DNA from: Pseudobdellovibrionaceae bacterium
GTDB lineage: Bacteria > Bdellovibrionota > Bdellovibrionia > Bdellovibrionales > JAMPXM01
Direction: 5' to 3'
Assembly: GCA_022843085.1 (NCBI GenBank)
Contig: JALHOI010000112.1
Span: forward strand, 1-8,596
Length of the DNA stretch: 8,596 nt
Both the position numbers and the translations under genes were made by a program. Shown piece by piece: positions 1 through 5,327 of this stretch (its first letter is position 1; every line of letters begins with the position of its first letter). The notes under the pieces were generated by a model that saw only the letters and a program-made list of their open reading frames with translations, made no database searches and had not been told where the DNA came from.

Positions 1-46
1 CATCGAGCAATCGATCCACTTTCCGCTTCAGTTTTGACATCGTCAT
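1..46 (-). CDS. Truncated 5' end of an unidentified gene running off the left edge
   Basis: Reading leftwards from 46 there is an ATG followed by an open frame to the window edge, with a second in-frame ATG at 40. The 15 visible residues read MTMSKLKRKVDRLLD, a basic, probably helical N-terminus. It would be divergent from the 111-residue gene at 163, leaving a shared upstream region of about 116 bases. No convincing Shine-Dalgarno site precedes either ATG, and 15 codons are too few to assign a family. Small nucleic-acid-binding or toxin-type proteins often begin this way, but that is only a guess. The frame could also be open by chance. Confidence 0.3.
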   Translation of the reverse strand, partial: MTMSKLKRKVDRLLD

Positions 47-120
47 AGCTTAGTTGCGATGGTGTCTGAGTCCAGAAAGAAATCAAGCGAGTGCGGCTTG
101 TGATCAAACCAGCCTGTTTC

Positions 121-148
121 TTGACCGACTTTACCGGATTCGTAAACT
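121..148 (+). promoter_or_regulatory. Candidate sigma-70-type promoter of the 111-residue gene
   Basis: TTGACC (121-126) and TAAACT (143-148) are separated by 16 bases and resemble -35 and -10 boxes (5/6 and 4/6 matches to consensus). The expected transcript start, about 155, falls close to or inside the ribosome binding site GAGG at 154-157, so the leader would be only a few bases long. That is a point against it, or a sign of very short leaders here. Confidence 0.28.
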
Positions 149-162
149 AAGACGAGGTCTAA

Positions 163-498
163 ATGCTAAATCCAGATTTCACTTTTGCTTTCGAAGAGTT
201 TGCTGATCTTGAGTCGCACATTCAGTTTTACGCCCCGTTGGATTTCGTTTCTGCAGCTTTGAATGAAGGTTACATGAAGTGGGCCGTGAACGGGCTGGGT
301 GAAGCGTACGGTTATTGGTTGAAGCTAAAATCGAATCAAGAACCCTTCATCGTGAAAACAATGGTAAACGTGAACGGGCTAAAGACTACTGAACCTATCG
401 AGTGGTCTATCGACACTAAAAATCTGAGTTCAGCTCGAGAAGTTTTCAAGGGACTCAAACTAGATTCAAGAACAATGACGTGGGAAAAAGGAAGCTAG
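163..498 (+). CDS. Hypothetical protein, 111 residues, cytoplasmic
   Basis: I do not recognise this protein. It starts at an ATG with a good Shine-Dalgarno site, GAGG at 154-157, five bases upstream. It has no signal peptide, no membrane segment and no cysteine, so it should be a small soluble cytoplasmic protein. It is rich in aromatic residues: the N-terminal third has several Phe and Tyr, and residues 38-53 contain a Trp-Gly-Tyr-rich stretch (KWAVNGLGEAYGYWLK). The C-terminal half alternates short beta-like segments (FIVKTMVNVNG, PIEWSIDT) with a charged helix, suggesting a compact alpha/beta domain. Its stop lies 8 bases from the stop of the convergent secreted-protein gene, with no terminator visible between them. 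The clean start and full-length frame make it a likely real gene; the function is unknown. Confidence 0.7.
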   Translation: MLNPDFTFAFEEFADLESHIQFYAPLDFVSAALNEGYMKWAVNGLGEAYGYWLKLKSNQEPFIVKTMVNVNGLKTTEPIEWSIDTKNLSSAREVFKGLKLDSRTMTWEKGS

Positions 499-506
499 GC
501 CTGAGA

Positions 507-1178
507 TTAATCGCACCAAAGATCTGAAAGCACAGCGGCTATTTGTGCTTTTTCGTTTCTATGTTTGAAATATCCAACGCCCAATGAATTTCCAATTTGT
601 ACGGTCGGTTCTTCGCTCAGGATTGGATTGATTTCTACTTTGGCCCATTCGTCGTTTTCAATCTTGGCTAACTCTAAGACTGTGTAGGCCATCTTTTTTG
701 AGGAATTCATTCGAACGGACTTTCCATTTGGAGCATCCAAGACTCTTGTGTCGGCCGGAAAGATGGTACCAATTCTACCGATAGGAAGTACCGGCTTAAT
801 TTCTGGTTTTGCCTGTAACTTGATCCATGCGTTTTTGCCGTCCTTCATCGTTATTTGAATGAAGGAATCCGAATGACTTTCGATAGAGATCGACGTGTAG
901 TCGCCGCCGTCACCACATTCCCCTTTTATGCATTCAATCTGTTTACAAGGTTGTATCGAAACTAATTTTTCTTCAGGCTTCTTGAAGATTTCGACGTGAC
1001 AACCGTCTGTCGCCTTTTGAGCTGGTGACTTGATTTTCAGGAATCTAAAGTTGATTCCTTCGATAAAACCTCTAGCCGTTTTTCCAATGAGCTGCTCTTC
1101 GGGCCAACAGCTAGAGTCCGCAAAAGAGTGTGAAGCCAAAAATAGCGCGAGAACGAAAACACACAGAGAGTGAATCAA
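507..1178 (-). CDS. Secreted cysteine-containing protein with probable SH3-like region
   Basis: The start is TTG at 1178. It is supported by a strong Shine-Dalgarno site, GAAGAGG at 1190-1184, five bases upstream; the next Met codon is internal (residue 111). Residues 1-20 form a Sec signal peptide with a hydrophobic core and probable cleavage after SFA (residue 20). A Cys follows at 24, but there is no lipobox, so I read this as a soluble exported protein rather than a lipoprotein. The mature chain has six cysteines (24, 60, 78, 83, 88, 222), an even number compatible with disulfides in the periplasm. Residues about 130-208 (IGTIFPADTRVLDAPNGKSV, then NDEWAKVEI, then GVGYFKHRN) have the rhythm of a bacterial SH3-like domain: the 'vLdaPnGk' strand, the 'W-x-K-V' strand and the closing 'GY' strand. 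That assignment is inference. The gene is convergent with the 111-residue gene and lies downstream of the G+C-rich hairpin block. Function unknown; SH3-like domains in exported proteins often bind cell wall. Confidence 0.72.
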   Translation of the reverse strand: MIHSLCVFVLALFLASHSFADSSCWPEEQLIGKTARGFIEGINFRFLKIKSPAQKATDGCHVEIFKKPEEKLVSIQPCKQIECIKGECGDGGDYTSISIESHSDSFIQITMKDGKNAWIKLQAKPEIKPVLPIGRIGTIFPADTRVLDAPNGKSVRMNSSKKMAYTVLELAKIENDEWAKVEINPILSEEPTVQIGNSLGVGYFKHRNEKAQIAAVLSDLWCD

Positions 1179-1197
1179 AATGACCTCTTCTCACAAA

Positions 1198-1225
1198 AGG
1201 CTAAATTCTTTTTTGGAAGTGTCAA
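1198..1225 (-). promoter_or_regulatory. Candidate promoter of the secreted SH3-like gene
   Basis: On the minus strand a perfect -35 box TTGACA (1225-1220) is followed after 16 bases by TAGCCT (1203-1198), which keeps the T, A and final T of a -10 box. The spacer is A/T-rich (CCAAAAAAGAATTT). The expected start, near 1191, sits immediately before the ribosome binding site GAAGAGG (1190-1184), giving a leader of about 13 bases. The gene would then have its own promoter, separate from the tRNA and from the hairpin block upstream. Confidence 0.42.
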
Positions 1226-1295
1226 CAAGCCAAATCTCTGCGGAGCCGGGCCGAGCAATCCCAAACCTATTTTCAAGCGGAAGTATCGAGCTCTG

Positions 1296-1499
1296 CTGCC
1301 CGCCAGCGATGCGCGAAAGCGCGAGCTCCCCGCGATGCGCGAATGCGCGAGCTCCCCGCGATGCGCGAATGCGCGAGCCCGAAGCCGCCGAGAGGCGGCT
1401 CGGGGGCCCTTAGGGGGCGGGCAGCCCCCTAAGCGTTCGCGACTGGAGCCGGCAAGGCCGGCGGAAGGAGGAAAGCGAAGGCCGGAGGCCGTAGCGCTA
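1296..1499. repeat. G+C-rich hairpin-chain block between tRNA-Ala and the SH3-like gene
   Basis: This stretch is strikingly richer in G and C than the genes around it and is built almost wholly of inverted repeats. In order they are: three GCGC-GAAW-GCGC dyads (1311-1322, 1337-1348, 1363-1374); AGCCGCC/GGCGGCT around a GAGA tetraloop (1383-1400); a perfect 10-bp stem CTTAGGGGGC/GCCCCCTAAG with loop GGGCA (1409-1433); GCCGGC/GCCGGC with a 3-base loop (1448-1462); GGCC-GGA-GGCC (1480-1490); and the palindrome TAGCGCTA (1492-1499). None is followed by a T-tract, so they are not ordinary terminators one by one. The block lacks stop codons in several frames, but I see no start with a ribosome site and no recognisable protein. 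It could be a REP/BIME-like or MITE-like repeat lodged behind a tRNA, or a structured RNA read through from the tRNA side. I cannot tell which. Confidence 0.75.
1306..1378. repeat. 26-bp tandem repeat, about 2.8 copies
   Basis: Copies start at 1306, 1332 and 1358. Each unit reads GCGATGCGCGAA, then A or T, then GCGCGAG and, in the first two copies, CTCCCC. Copies 1 and 2 differ at one base (A1318 against T1344). The third copy keeps 20-21 bases and then runs into the GCCGCC hairpin. The single substitution falls in the loop of the GCGC-GAAW-GCGC dyad, so each unit can fold as a 4-bp G/C stem with a four-base loop. Copies 1 and 2 also carry the palindrome GAGCTC. The near-perfect identity suggests recent duplication or conversion. 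Confidence 0.85.
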
Positions 1500-1502
1500 T
1501 AA

Positions 1503-1532
1503 ACCGACAAACAAAAACCGCCGGAGGGCGGT
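1503..1532 (-). terminator. Intrinsic terminator of tRNA-Ala
   Basis: On the minus strand, eight bases after the tRNA 3' end, ACCGCC-CTCC-GGCGGT forms a 6-bp G/C-rich stem (1532-1517). It is followed by a T-rich tail (TTTTTGTTTGT from 1517 down). It is correctly placed and oriented to end the tRNA transcript, which would normally keep the hairpin-chain block beyond it untranscribed from this side. Confidence 0.85.
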
Positions 1533-1539
1533 TATTGTT

Positions 1540-1615
1540 TGGTGGACCTGACAGGGATCGAACCTGCGACCTGAAACATGCCATGCTTCCGCTCTCCCAG
1601 CTGAGCTACAGGCCC
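1540..1615 (-). tRNA. tRNA-Ala (anticodon GGC)
   Basis: The 76-base minus-strand sequence folds as a full cloverleaf. The acceptor stem is GGGCCTG paired with CAGGTCC, including the G3:U70 wobble pair that is the identity mark of alanine tRNAs. The D arm is GCTC/GAGC. The anticodon stem is GAAGC/GTTTC with loop ATGGCAT, giving anticodon GGC (complement of 1580-1582). The T arm is GCAGG-TTCGATC-CCTGT. The discriminator is A, and the CCA end is encoded in the DNA (1542-1540). It reads the alanine codons GCC and GCU. A terminator follows at once, and a promoter-like sequence lies just before it, so it looks like a single-tRNA transcription unit between arfB and the G+C-rich block. Confidence 0.97.
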
Positions 1616-1625
1616 ACGAAACTCC

Positions 1626-1654
1626 TAAATAACACTCGAACTTCGATCGAGCAA
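1626..1654 (-). promoter_or_regulatory. Candidate promoter of tRNA-Ala
   Basis: TTGCTC (1654-1649) and an extended -10, TG-T-TATTTA (-10 hexamer at 1631-1626), are 17 bases apart on the minus strand. The predicted start, about 1619, is three or four bases before the mature tRNA 5' end. Both hexamers are only 3/6 matches, but the TGn extension and the position are right for a tRNA promoter. Confidence 0.38.
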
Positions 1655-1685
1655 CGAGGGAACAGAGAGCAGAACCAAATTTGTT

Positions 1686-2105
1686 TTAGTCCCAATCTTT
1701 GCGGTCGACTTTGCGATCTCGCTTTTTTGAACCATGCGCGGTTTTGTCGTTCAGGCGGCGGCGTTTGGCGCCTTTACTGGGCTTCGTTTTAATTCGGGGT
1801 TTGGGTCGATCCCAAACACTCTGCACCCAATCTTCGATTTTAGAAACGGCATCTTCGATATTTCGTTCACGGTCGCGCTCGCGTTCGCTTGTGACAAACA
1901 CAAGGCCTTCGGCGTCGAGCCGGTTTTTGTAACGCGAAAGAAAGCGGCCTAACACCTCGCTTGGCACTGACGGCGACGAGGCAATGTCCCACCGTACTTC
2001 GGCTTTCGAATTCACTTTGTTGACGTTCTGCCCGCCCGCACCCGAGCTTCTTGAAAATGCCAGCGTAATTTCATTTCGCGGAATTCGAAACAGAGTCTTC
2101 GGCAC
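1686..2105 (-). CDS. arfB: Peptidyl-tRNA hydrolase ArfB (ribosome rescue)
   Basis: ArfB enters the empty A site of ribosomes stalled on truncated mRNAs and hydrolyses the peptidyl-tRNA, a stop-codon-independent rescue. I start it at the GTG at 2105, giving 139 residues, almost the size of E. coli ArfB/YaeJ (140). The catalytic loop SSGAGGQNVNKVNSKAEVRW carries the GGQ at residues 24-26. No codon-recognition domain of a release factor is present. The C-terminal tail from about residue 100 is strongly basic (KTKPSKGAKRRRL, then KTAHGSKKRDRK), as in ArfB, where it occupies the mRNA channel. The start is supported by the Shine-Dalgarno site GAGGGA at 2119-2114, eight bases upstream, and leaves five bases after the aminopeptidase stop. 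An alternative GTG at 2126 would add seven residues and overlap that gene by 16 bases. It is translated as the last gene of a minus-strand set after rlmI and the aminopeptidase. Confidence 0.93.
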   Translation of the reverse strand: MPKTLFRIPRNEITLAFSRSSGAGGQNVNKVNSKAEVRWDIASSPSVPSEVLGRFLSRYKNRLDAEGLVFVTSERERDRERNIEDAVSKIEDWVQSVWDRPKPRIKTKPSKGAKRRRLNDKTAHGSKKRDRKVDRKDWD

Positions 2106-2110
2106 AGTCC

Positions 2111-3814
2111 CTATCCCTCGGCCCACTTGCCCGCAACGAATCGCGAGAGCACTTCTGACAACGAGAGCACGCCTTGACCATTGCCGCCGGCTTCAAGCCA
2201 CGCACCCGAGGCCGAATCTCGCCACGCGTACACATCCAAGTGGGCCCACGGAATCGCGTCGCCGTCAGCAGGTTTGGCGAATAATTCAAGAAAGAGGGCC
2301 GCCGTGATGGCTCCGCCGAATGAACCCGAAGCTGAGTTTACATAGTCTGCGAAGTTCGAGCGAAGCCCCAACTTGTAAGGCTGAAAGAGAGGCATGCGCC
2401 ACGATAGATCGCCGCGCTTGAGGCCCGCATCGAAAATCTCGCGAGCGAGATCATCGCTATTTGTAAAGAGGCCCGCAATATCGGCACCGAGACCAACTTT
2501 GATAGCGCCGGTCAAAGTCGCGACGTCGATCATGCAAGCCGGAGAATTGTCGCCGGTTTGCGAGATCGCAACGTTCATCGCATCGGCGAGAACGAGGCGA
2601 CCTTCTGCATCTGTATTGTCGATTTCAATCGCAAGACCACTTCTCGCTTTGATGATGTCGCCGGGTCTAAATGAATTTGCCGAAACTGAATTTTCTGCAA
2701 GCGACAAGTAAGAATCAAGCGCAAGCGGAAGACCTGCGTTCGCTGCCCACCATGTCAGGGCGAGCACCGCTGCCGACCCGCCCATATCCTTTTTCATGAG
2801 GCGCATTCCCGAACTCGGTTTCAAGTCGAGACCACCTGAGTCAAACGTGACGCCTTTCCCGACAAGCGCAACAGGTCTCTTCTCAGCACCGCGGTCTTTA
2901 GGTCGATACGAAATGTGGACAAGCCGAGGAGGAGCCGCTGCTCCGGCGCCTACAGCGAGCAACAAATTCATGTTTTCAGATTTCAAACGTCGCTCGTCCC
3001 AAACATCGACCCGCAAAGTCGCTTGAGCATTCGGGACCTCACTCATAACGACCCTCGCAAGGTCGGCATAGACCGTCGGAGTCAGAGTTCCTCCGGGCAA
3101 ATTTGTCAGATGCCTTGCAAGGTTGACGGCAACGCCAAGCCGGCTTGCATCCTGAACCATCGACTTCAGTTCTTTCGTGTCGCCGACAACGGGAGGTGCG
3201 AGAAGCAGAATCGCGGGTCGCTTCGCTGCAGAACGGTAGCCGCGTACCTCGGCGAAGCTGTACGCCGCAATTTCAAGACCAACCAAAAAACCCTGAAGTT
3301 CTTCTCGAGTGCTGTGAGAAAAGTCGAGCACCAACTTCTCAACCTTCGCCGAGCGTGCTCCGGCGAAAATCGCCCCTGCCGCGTCGCGAGCACGAGTGAA
3401 GACAGATTTAGCCAACGTGTCGCGAGATTCAGTGGCAGAACCGTGCTTTTCGGTTTCGATCAATCGCAGAAACCAAACAGGCCCCTCTTTTAAAGTCAGC
3501 GAAAAGATGTCGGTCGCAGATTTCGAGTCGAGCCAATTTTTTAACTGCTCTTCTTGCCACTTCGCGATCGCGCCCCACTGCTTTTTAATCGACGAAAGTA
3601 CACGCTTAGTTTGCGGTTCCGATAACACAACAAGAGTACCGCGAAACCCCGAGCGAACTTCTCGCGCCGTCGCGACACGAAGGCTAGGTGCCACCCAACC
3701 CTTCAATGAAAAACCAAACAGTGACTGAACGGCTTCGACCGGGTTGTCGGTTGCCCGGCTCGCAGCGCCTTTGGGTTTTCGCACTTTTTTTTCTGCAATC
3801 TTGTTCTTCGCCAT
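2111..3814 (-). CDS. Leucyl aminopeptidase, M17 family
   Basis: A cytosolic di-zinc aminopeptidase that removes N-terminal residues from peptides; M17 enzymes are usually hexamers. The C-terminal catalytic domain (about 200-567) has all the family signatures. VGKGVTFDSGGLDLKP supplies K320 and D325 plus the second lysine K332. KKDMGGSAAV supplies D343. NTDAEGRLVLADA (400-412) supplies D402, E404 and R406, corresponding to metal ligands and catalytic arginine. DVATLTGA is at 430-437, and the late WAHLDVYAW segment is at 523-531. At 567 residues it is longer than the usual 500 or so. The excess is partly a lysine/arginine-rich N-terminal tail of about 25 residues that looks disordered. Residues 30-200 would be the variable N-terminal domain. 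The ATG start has only a weak ribosome site (GGTG). The gene lies 63 bases after rlmI and five before arfB, likely one transcription unit with arfB. It could be called PepA, but sub-family naming is not safe from motifs alone. Confidence 0.94.
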   Translation of the reverse strand: MAKNKIAEKKVRKPKGAASRATDNPVEAVQSLFGFSLKGWVAPSLRVATAREVRSGFRGTLVVLSEPQTKRVLSSIKKQWGAIAKWQEEQLKNWLDSKSATDIFSLTLKEGPVWFLRLIETEKHGSATESRDTLAKSVFTRARDAAGAIFAGARSAKVEKLVLDFSHSTREELQGFLVGLEIAAYSFAEVRGYRSAAKRPAILLLAPPVVGDTKELKSMVQDASRLGVAVNLARHLTNLPGGTLTPTVYADLARVVMSEVPNAQATLRVDVWDERRLKSENMNLLLAVGAGAAAPPRLVHISYRPKDRGAEKRPVALVGKGVTFDSGGLDLKPSSGMRLMKKDMGGSAAVLALTWWAANAGLPLALDSYLSLAENSVSANSFRPGDIIKARSGLAIEIDNTDAEGRLVLADAMNVAISQTGDNSPACMIDVATLTGAIKVGLGADIAGLFTNSDDLAREIFDAGLKRGDLSWRMPLFQPYKLGLRSNFADYVNSASGSFGGAITAALFLELFAKPADGDAIPWAHLDVYAWRDSASGAWLEAGGNGQGVLSLSEVLSRFVAGKWAEG

Positions 3815-3820
3815 ATCACC

Positions 3821-3849
3821 ACGATGCGTGTAAATACTGAAATTGCCAA
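3821..3849 (-). promoter_or_regulatory. Candidate promoter placing transcript start at the aminopeptidase ATG
   Basis: TTGGCA (3849-3844) begins exactly 35 bases before the ATG at 3814 on the minus strand. A weak -10, CATCGT (3826-3821), follows after a 17-base spacer. Only the -35 (5/6) is convincing. If used, the transcript would begin at about the A of the ATG. Read-through from rlmI is equally possible. Confidence 0.25.
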
Positions 3850-3877
3850 AGGTTGAGCCGCGGGCTACCTCGGCGCG

Positions 3878-5248
3878 TTAATGGCCCACGATTCCAATCC
3901 AGCCTTTCAAATACCGTCCTTGCGGGAATTCAGAAAGATAAGGATGATCTTCGCCGTGTCCTCCGCGCGACACCCATGTCACTTCGCGACCCGAGGCACG
4001 TACTGCGTCTGCGAGAATTTCAACAAACTCTTCGTCGGTCAAAAGTCCCGAACACGAACAACTGACGTAGACGCCCCCGGGAGCCACACGCTTAAGAGCT
4101 TCGCGATTGAGCTTGATGTAGGCGGCTCGTCCGGTAGGGATATCTTTTTTCTTTTTGATGAATGCGGGTGGATCACAAATGACGACGTCGTAAGCCCCGA
4201 CGGCTAAATCGGATAGCCCTTTCAGAATATCCATCTTTCTTGGGTCCGCGAGCCCGCCCGCACGGGCGGTGTTTCGTGAGGCGAGTTCGAGAGCCGTAGC
4301 TGAGGCATCGGCCATCGTAATTTTGACGGGTGCAATGTCTTTCGCCGCACGAGCAATTTGTACCGACCACTGCCCCACATAACTGAAAAGATCGAGAGCT
4401 CGAAGTTCTCGCGATTCAGCTTTCGCGTTTTCACTCGCGCGCTTAAGAAGCGGCCAAGCTAGTCGTACATTTAATCTCTGATCTAAAAAGAACCCCGTTT
4501 TTTGACCGTCGATAAAGTCGACGTCATACGTGGCGACGCTTGATGCGAGTGCGCTTTCGCCGCCCTGTACGGCGATGGTCATTTGATTCGGTTTTAGATC
4601 TCGCCATTCGCCACGCGCCATCCTCGGCAACTTCTGAAGACCTTCGATTGCGCGTGACGATGAATCTTGTGCCAGCACCTGCAACGACTTAAGCGATTCG
4701 CCGCGGCCCTTAAATGCCAGGCCTCGCCTAGAAAAACTATCGAGCGCCATGCGAAGCGCGTCGACCAGCAAATCAGCACCTGCCGTCGAACTTTGTATGA
4801 CGAACACCTGCGCGCTGACTTTAGCTGGCTCGCCCGACACGGTGAGGTACCGATCGACAATCAGGCCGGGCACGCCGTCAGCTTCGCCAAAAAGAAGTCG
4901 ATGACTGAAAGAATCGACGCCTGTCGCGTATCGCTTCTCGGCGGCTCGATTGAGTTTTTCTTTCATGAGTTCAACAATCGATGAAACCGGCGAACGACTC
5001 AGCGCTCGAAATGAAATAAGCGTCGCAGGATTACCATAGCCGATTGCGAGAAAGTGATCGCGCGAATCGCGAAGTTCGACGAGATGACCCGCTGCATGCC
5101 CTTTTGGACTTTGGTCGAGATCGTTCGAAAAAACCCAAGGATGCCCTTTGGCGAACTTCTTTTCCACGCCGGCACGCAGGCGCCAAACGGTGGGTACAGG
5201 CATTGAAGAATTAGGACGAGGGGTCGGGGCTGGGTTCGGTGCTGACAT
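3878..5248 (-). CDS. rlmI: 23S rRNA m5C1962 methyltransferase, RlmI family
   Basis: An SAM-dependent methyltransferase of the RlmI (YccW) group, which makes 5-methylcytosine at position 1962 of 23S rRNA in E. coli. From the ATG at 5248 it has 456 residues against about 396 in E. coli. Residues 20-105 are the PUA RNA-binding domain (KFAKGHPWVFSNDL at 31-44). The catalytic domain shows GQKTGFFLDQR (248-258), SAM-binding motif I DLFSYVGQWSV (286-296), motif IV CDPPAFIKKKKD (358-369) and SCSGLLTDEEF (398-408) with the presumed catalytic cysteine. The end, DHPYLSEFPQGRYLKG, matches the RlmI C-terminus. The N-terminus has about 15 extra Pro/Ser-rich residues; a second ATG at 5203 would remove them. 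The open frame continues to 5554, but that part overlaps the divergent slt gene and I reject it. GGAGG stands only one base before the ATG at 5248, too close for a normal ribosome site. The aminopeptidase and arfB follow on the same strand. Confidence 0.92.
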   Translation of the reverse strand: MSAPNPAPTPRPNSSMPVPTVWRLRAGVEKKFAKGHPWVFSNDLDQSPKGHAAGHLVELRDSRDHFLAIGYGNPATLISFRALSRSPVSSIVELMKEKLNRAAEKRYATGVDSFSHRLLFGEADGVPGLIVDRYLTVSGEPAKVSAQVFVIQSSTAGADLLVDALRMALDSFSRRGLAFKGRGESLKSLQVLAQDSSSRAIEGLQKLPRMARGEWRDLKPNQMTIAVQGGESALASSVATYDVDFIDGQKTGFFLDQRLNVRLAWPLLKRASENAKAESRELRALDLFSYVGQWSVQIARAAKDIAPVKITMADASATALELASRNTARAGGLADPRKMDILKGLSDLAVGAYDVVICDPPAFIKKKKDIPTGRAAYIKLNREALKRVAPGGVYVSCSCSGLLTDEEFVEILADAVRASGREVTWVSRGGHGEDHPYLSEFPQGRYLKGWIGIVGH

Positions 5249-5255
5249 GCCTCCG

Positions 5256-5284
5256 GTTTTGTTCGACGCGCAAGAACCGGTCAA
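5256..5284 (-). promoter_or_regulatory. Candidate rlmI promoter
   Basis: TTGACC (5284-5279) begins 36 bases before the rlmI ATG, with a poor -10 (CAAAAC, 5261-5256) after 17 bases. The predicted start is within a base or two of the ATG. That would fit the badly placed GGAGG, which could then not act as an upstream ribosome site. The -10 is weak, so confidence is low. Confidence 0.28.
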
Positions 5285-5292
5285 GCCTCTAG

Positions 5293-5321
5293 GTGACGGA
5301 ATTCGTTTTACCCTGCACAAT
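5293..5321 (+). promoter_or_regulatory. Candidate slt promoter
   Basis: GTGACG (5293-5298) and CACAAT (5316-5321) are 17 bases apart, each a 4/6 match. The -35 begins exactly 35 bases before the slt ATG, and no Shine-Dalgarno sequence precedes that ATG, so a leaderless transcript is possible. The 79-base gap between rlmI and slt must hold promoters for both directions. Confidence 0.3.
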
Positions 5322-5327
5322 TGAAAT

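Noticed and set aside
499..506. Shared bidirectional terminator between the two convergent left-hand genes
   Set aside because: The eight-base gap and its flanks hold no stem with T-tracts on either strand.
1170..1510. Three overlapping open frames (both strands) across the G+C-rich block
   Set aside because: G/C-rich repeats lack stop codons. The products are low-complexity Arg/Ala/Pro chains translated from tandem repeats and hairpins, without a ribosome site or known domain.
1179..1540. Possible integrated element with an attachment site at tRNA-Ala
   Set aside because: I found no integrase gene and no second copy of the tRNA 3' end in the window, so an att site cannot be supported.
1535..1792. 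Plus-strand open frame beginning with GPDRDRTCDLK
   Set aside because: This is the well-known false protein made by translating the antisense of a tRNA gene; it overlaps tRNA-Ala and the end of arfB.
2106..2126. Upstream GTG start of arfB, seven residues earlier
   Set aside because: It would overlap the aminopeptidase gene, and GAGGGA is correctly spaced for the GTG at 2105, which also gives the normal family length. It is still possible.
2915..3493. 192-residue plus-strand open frame inside the aminopeptidase gene
   Set aside because: It is the antisense shadow of a conserved M17 coding region, with no recognisable domain or ribosome site.
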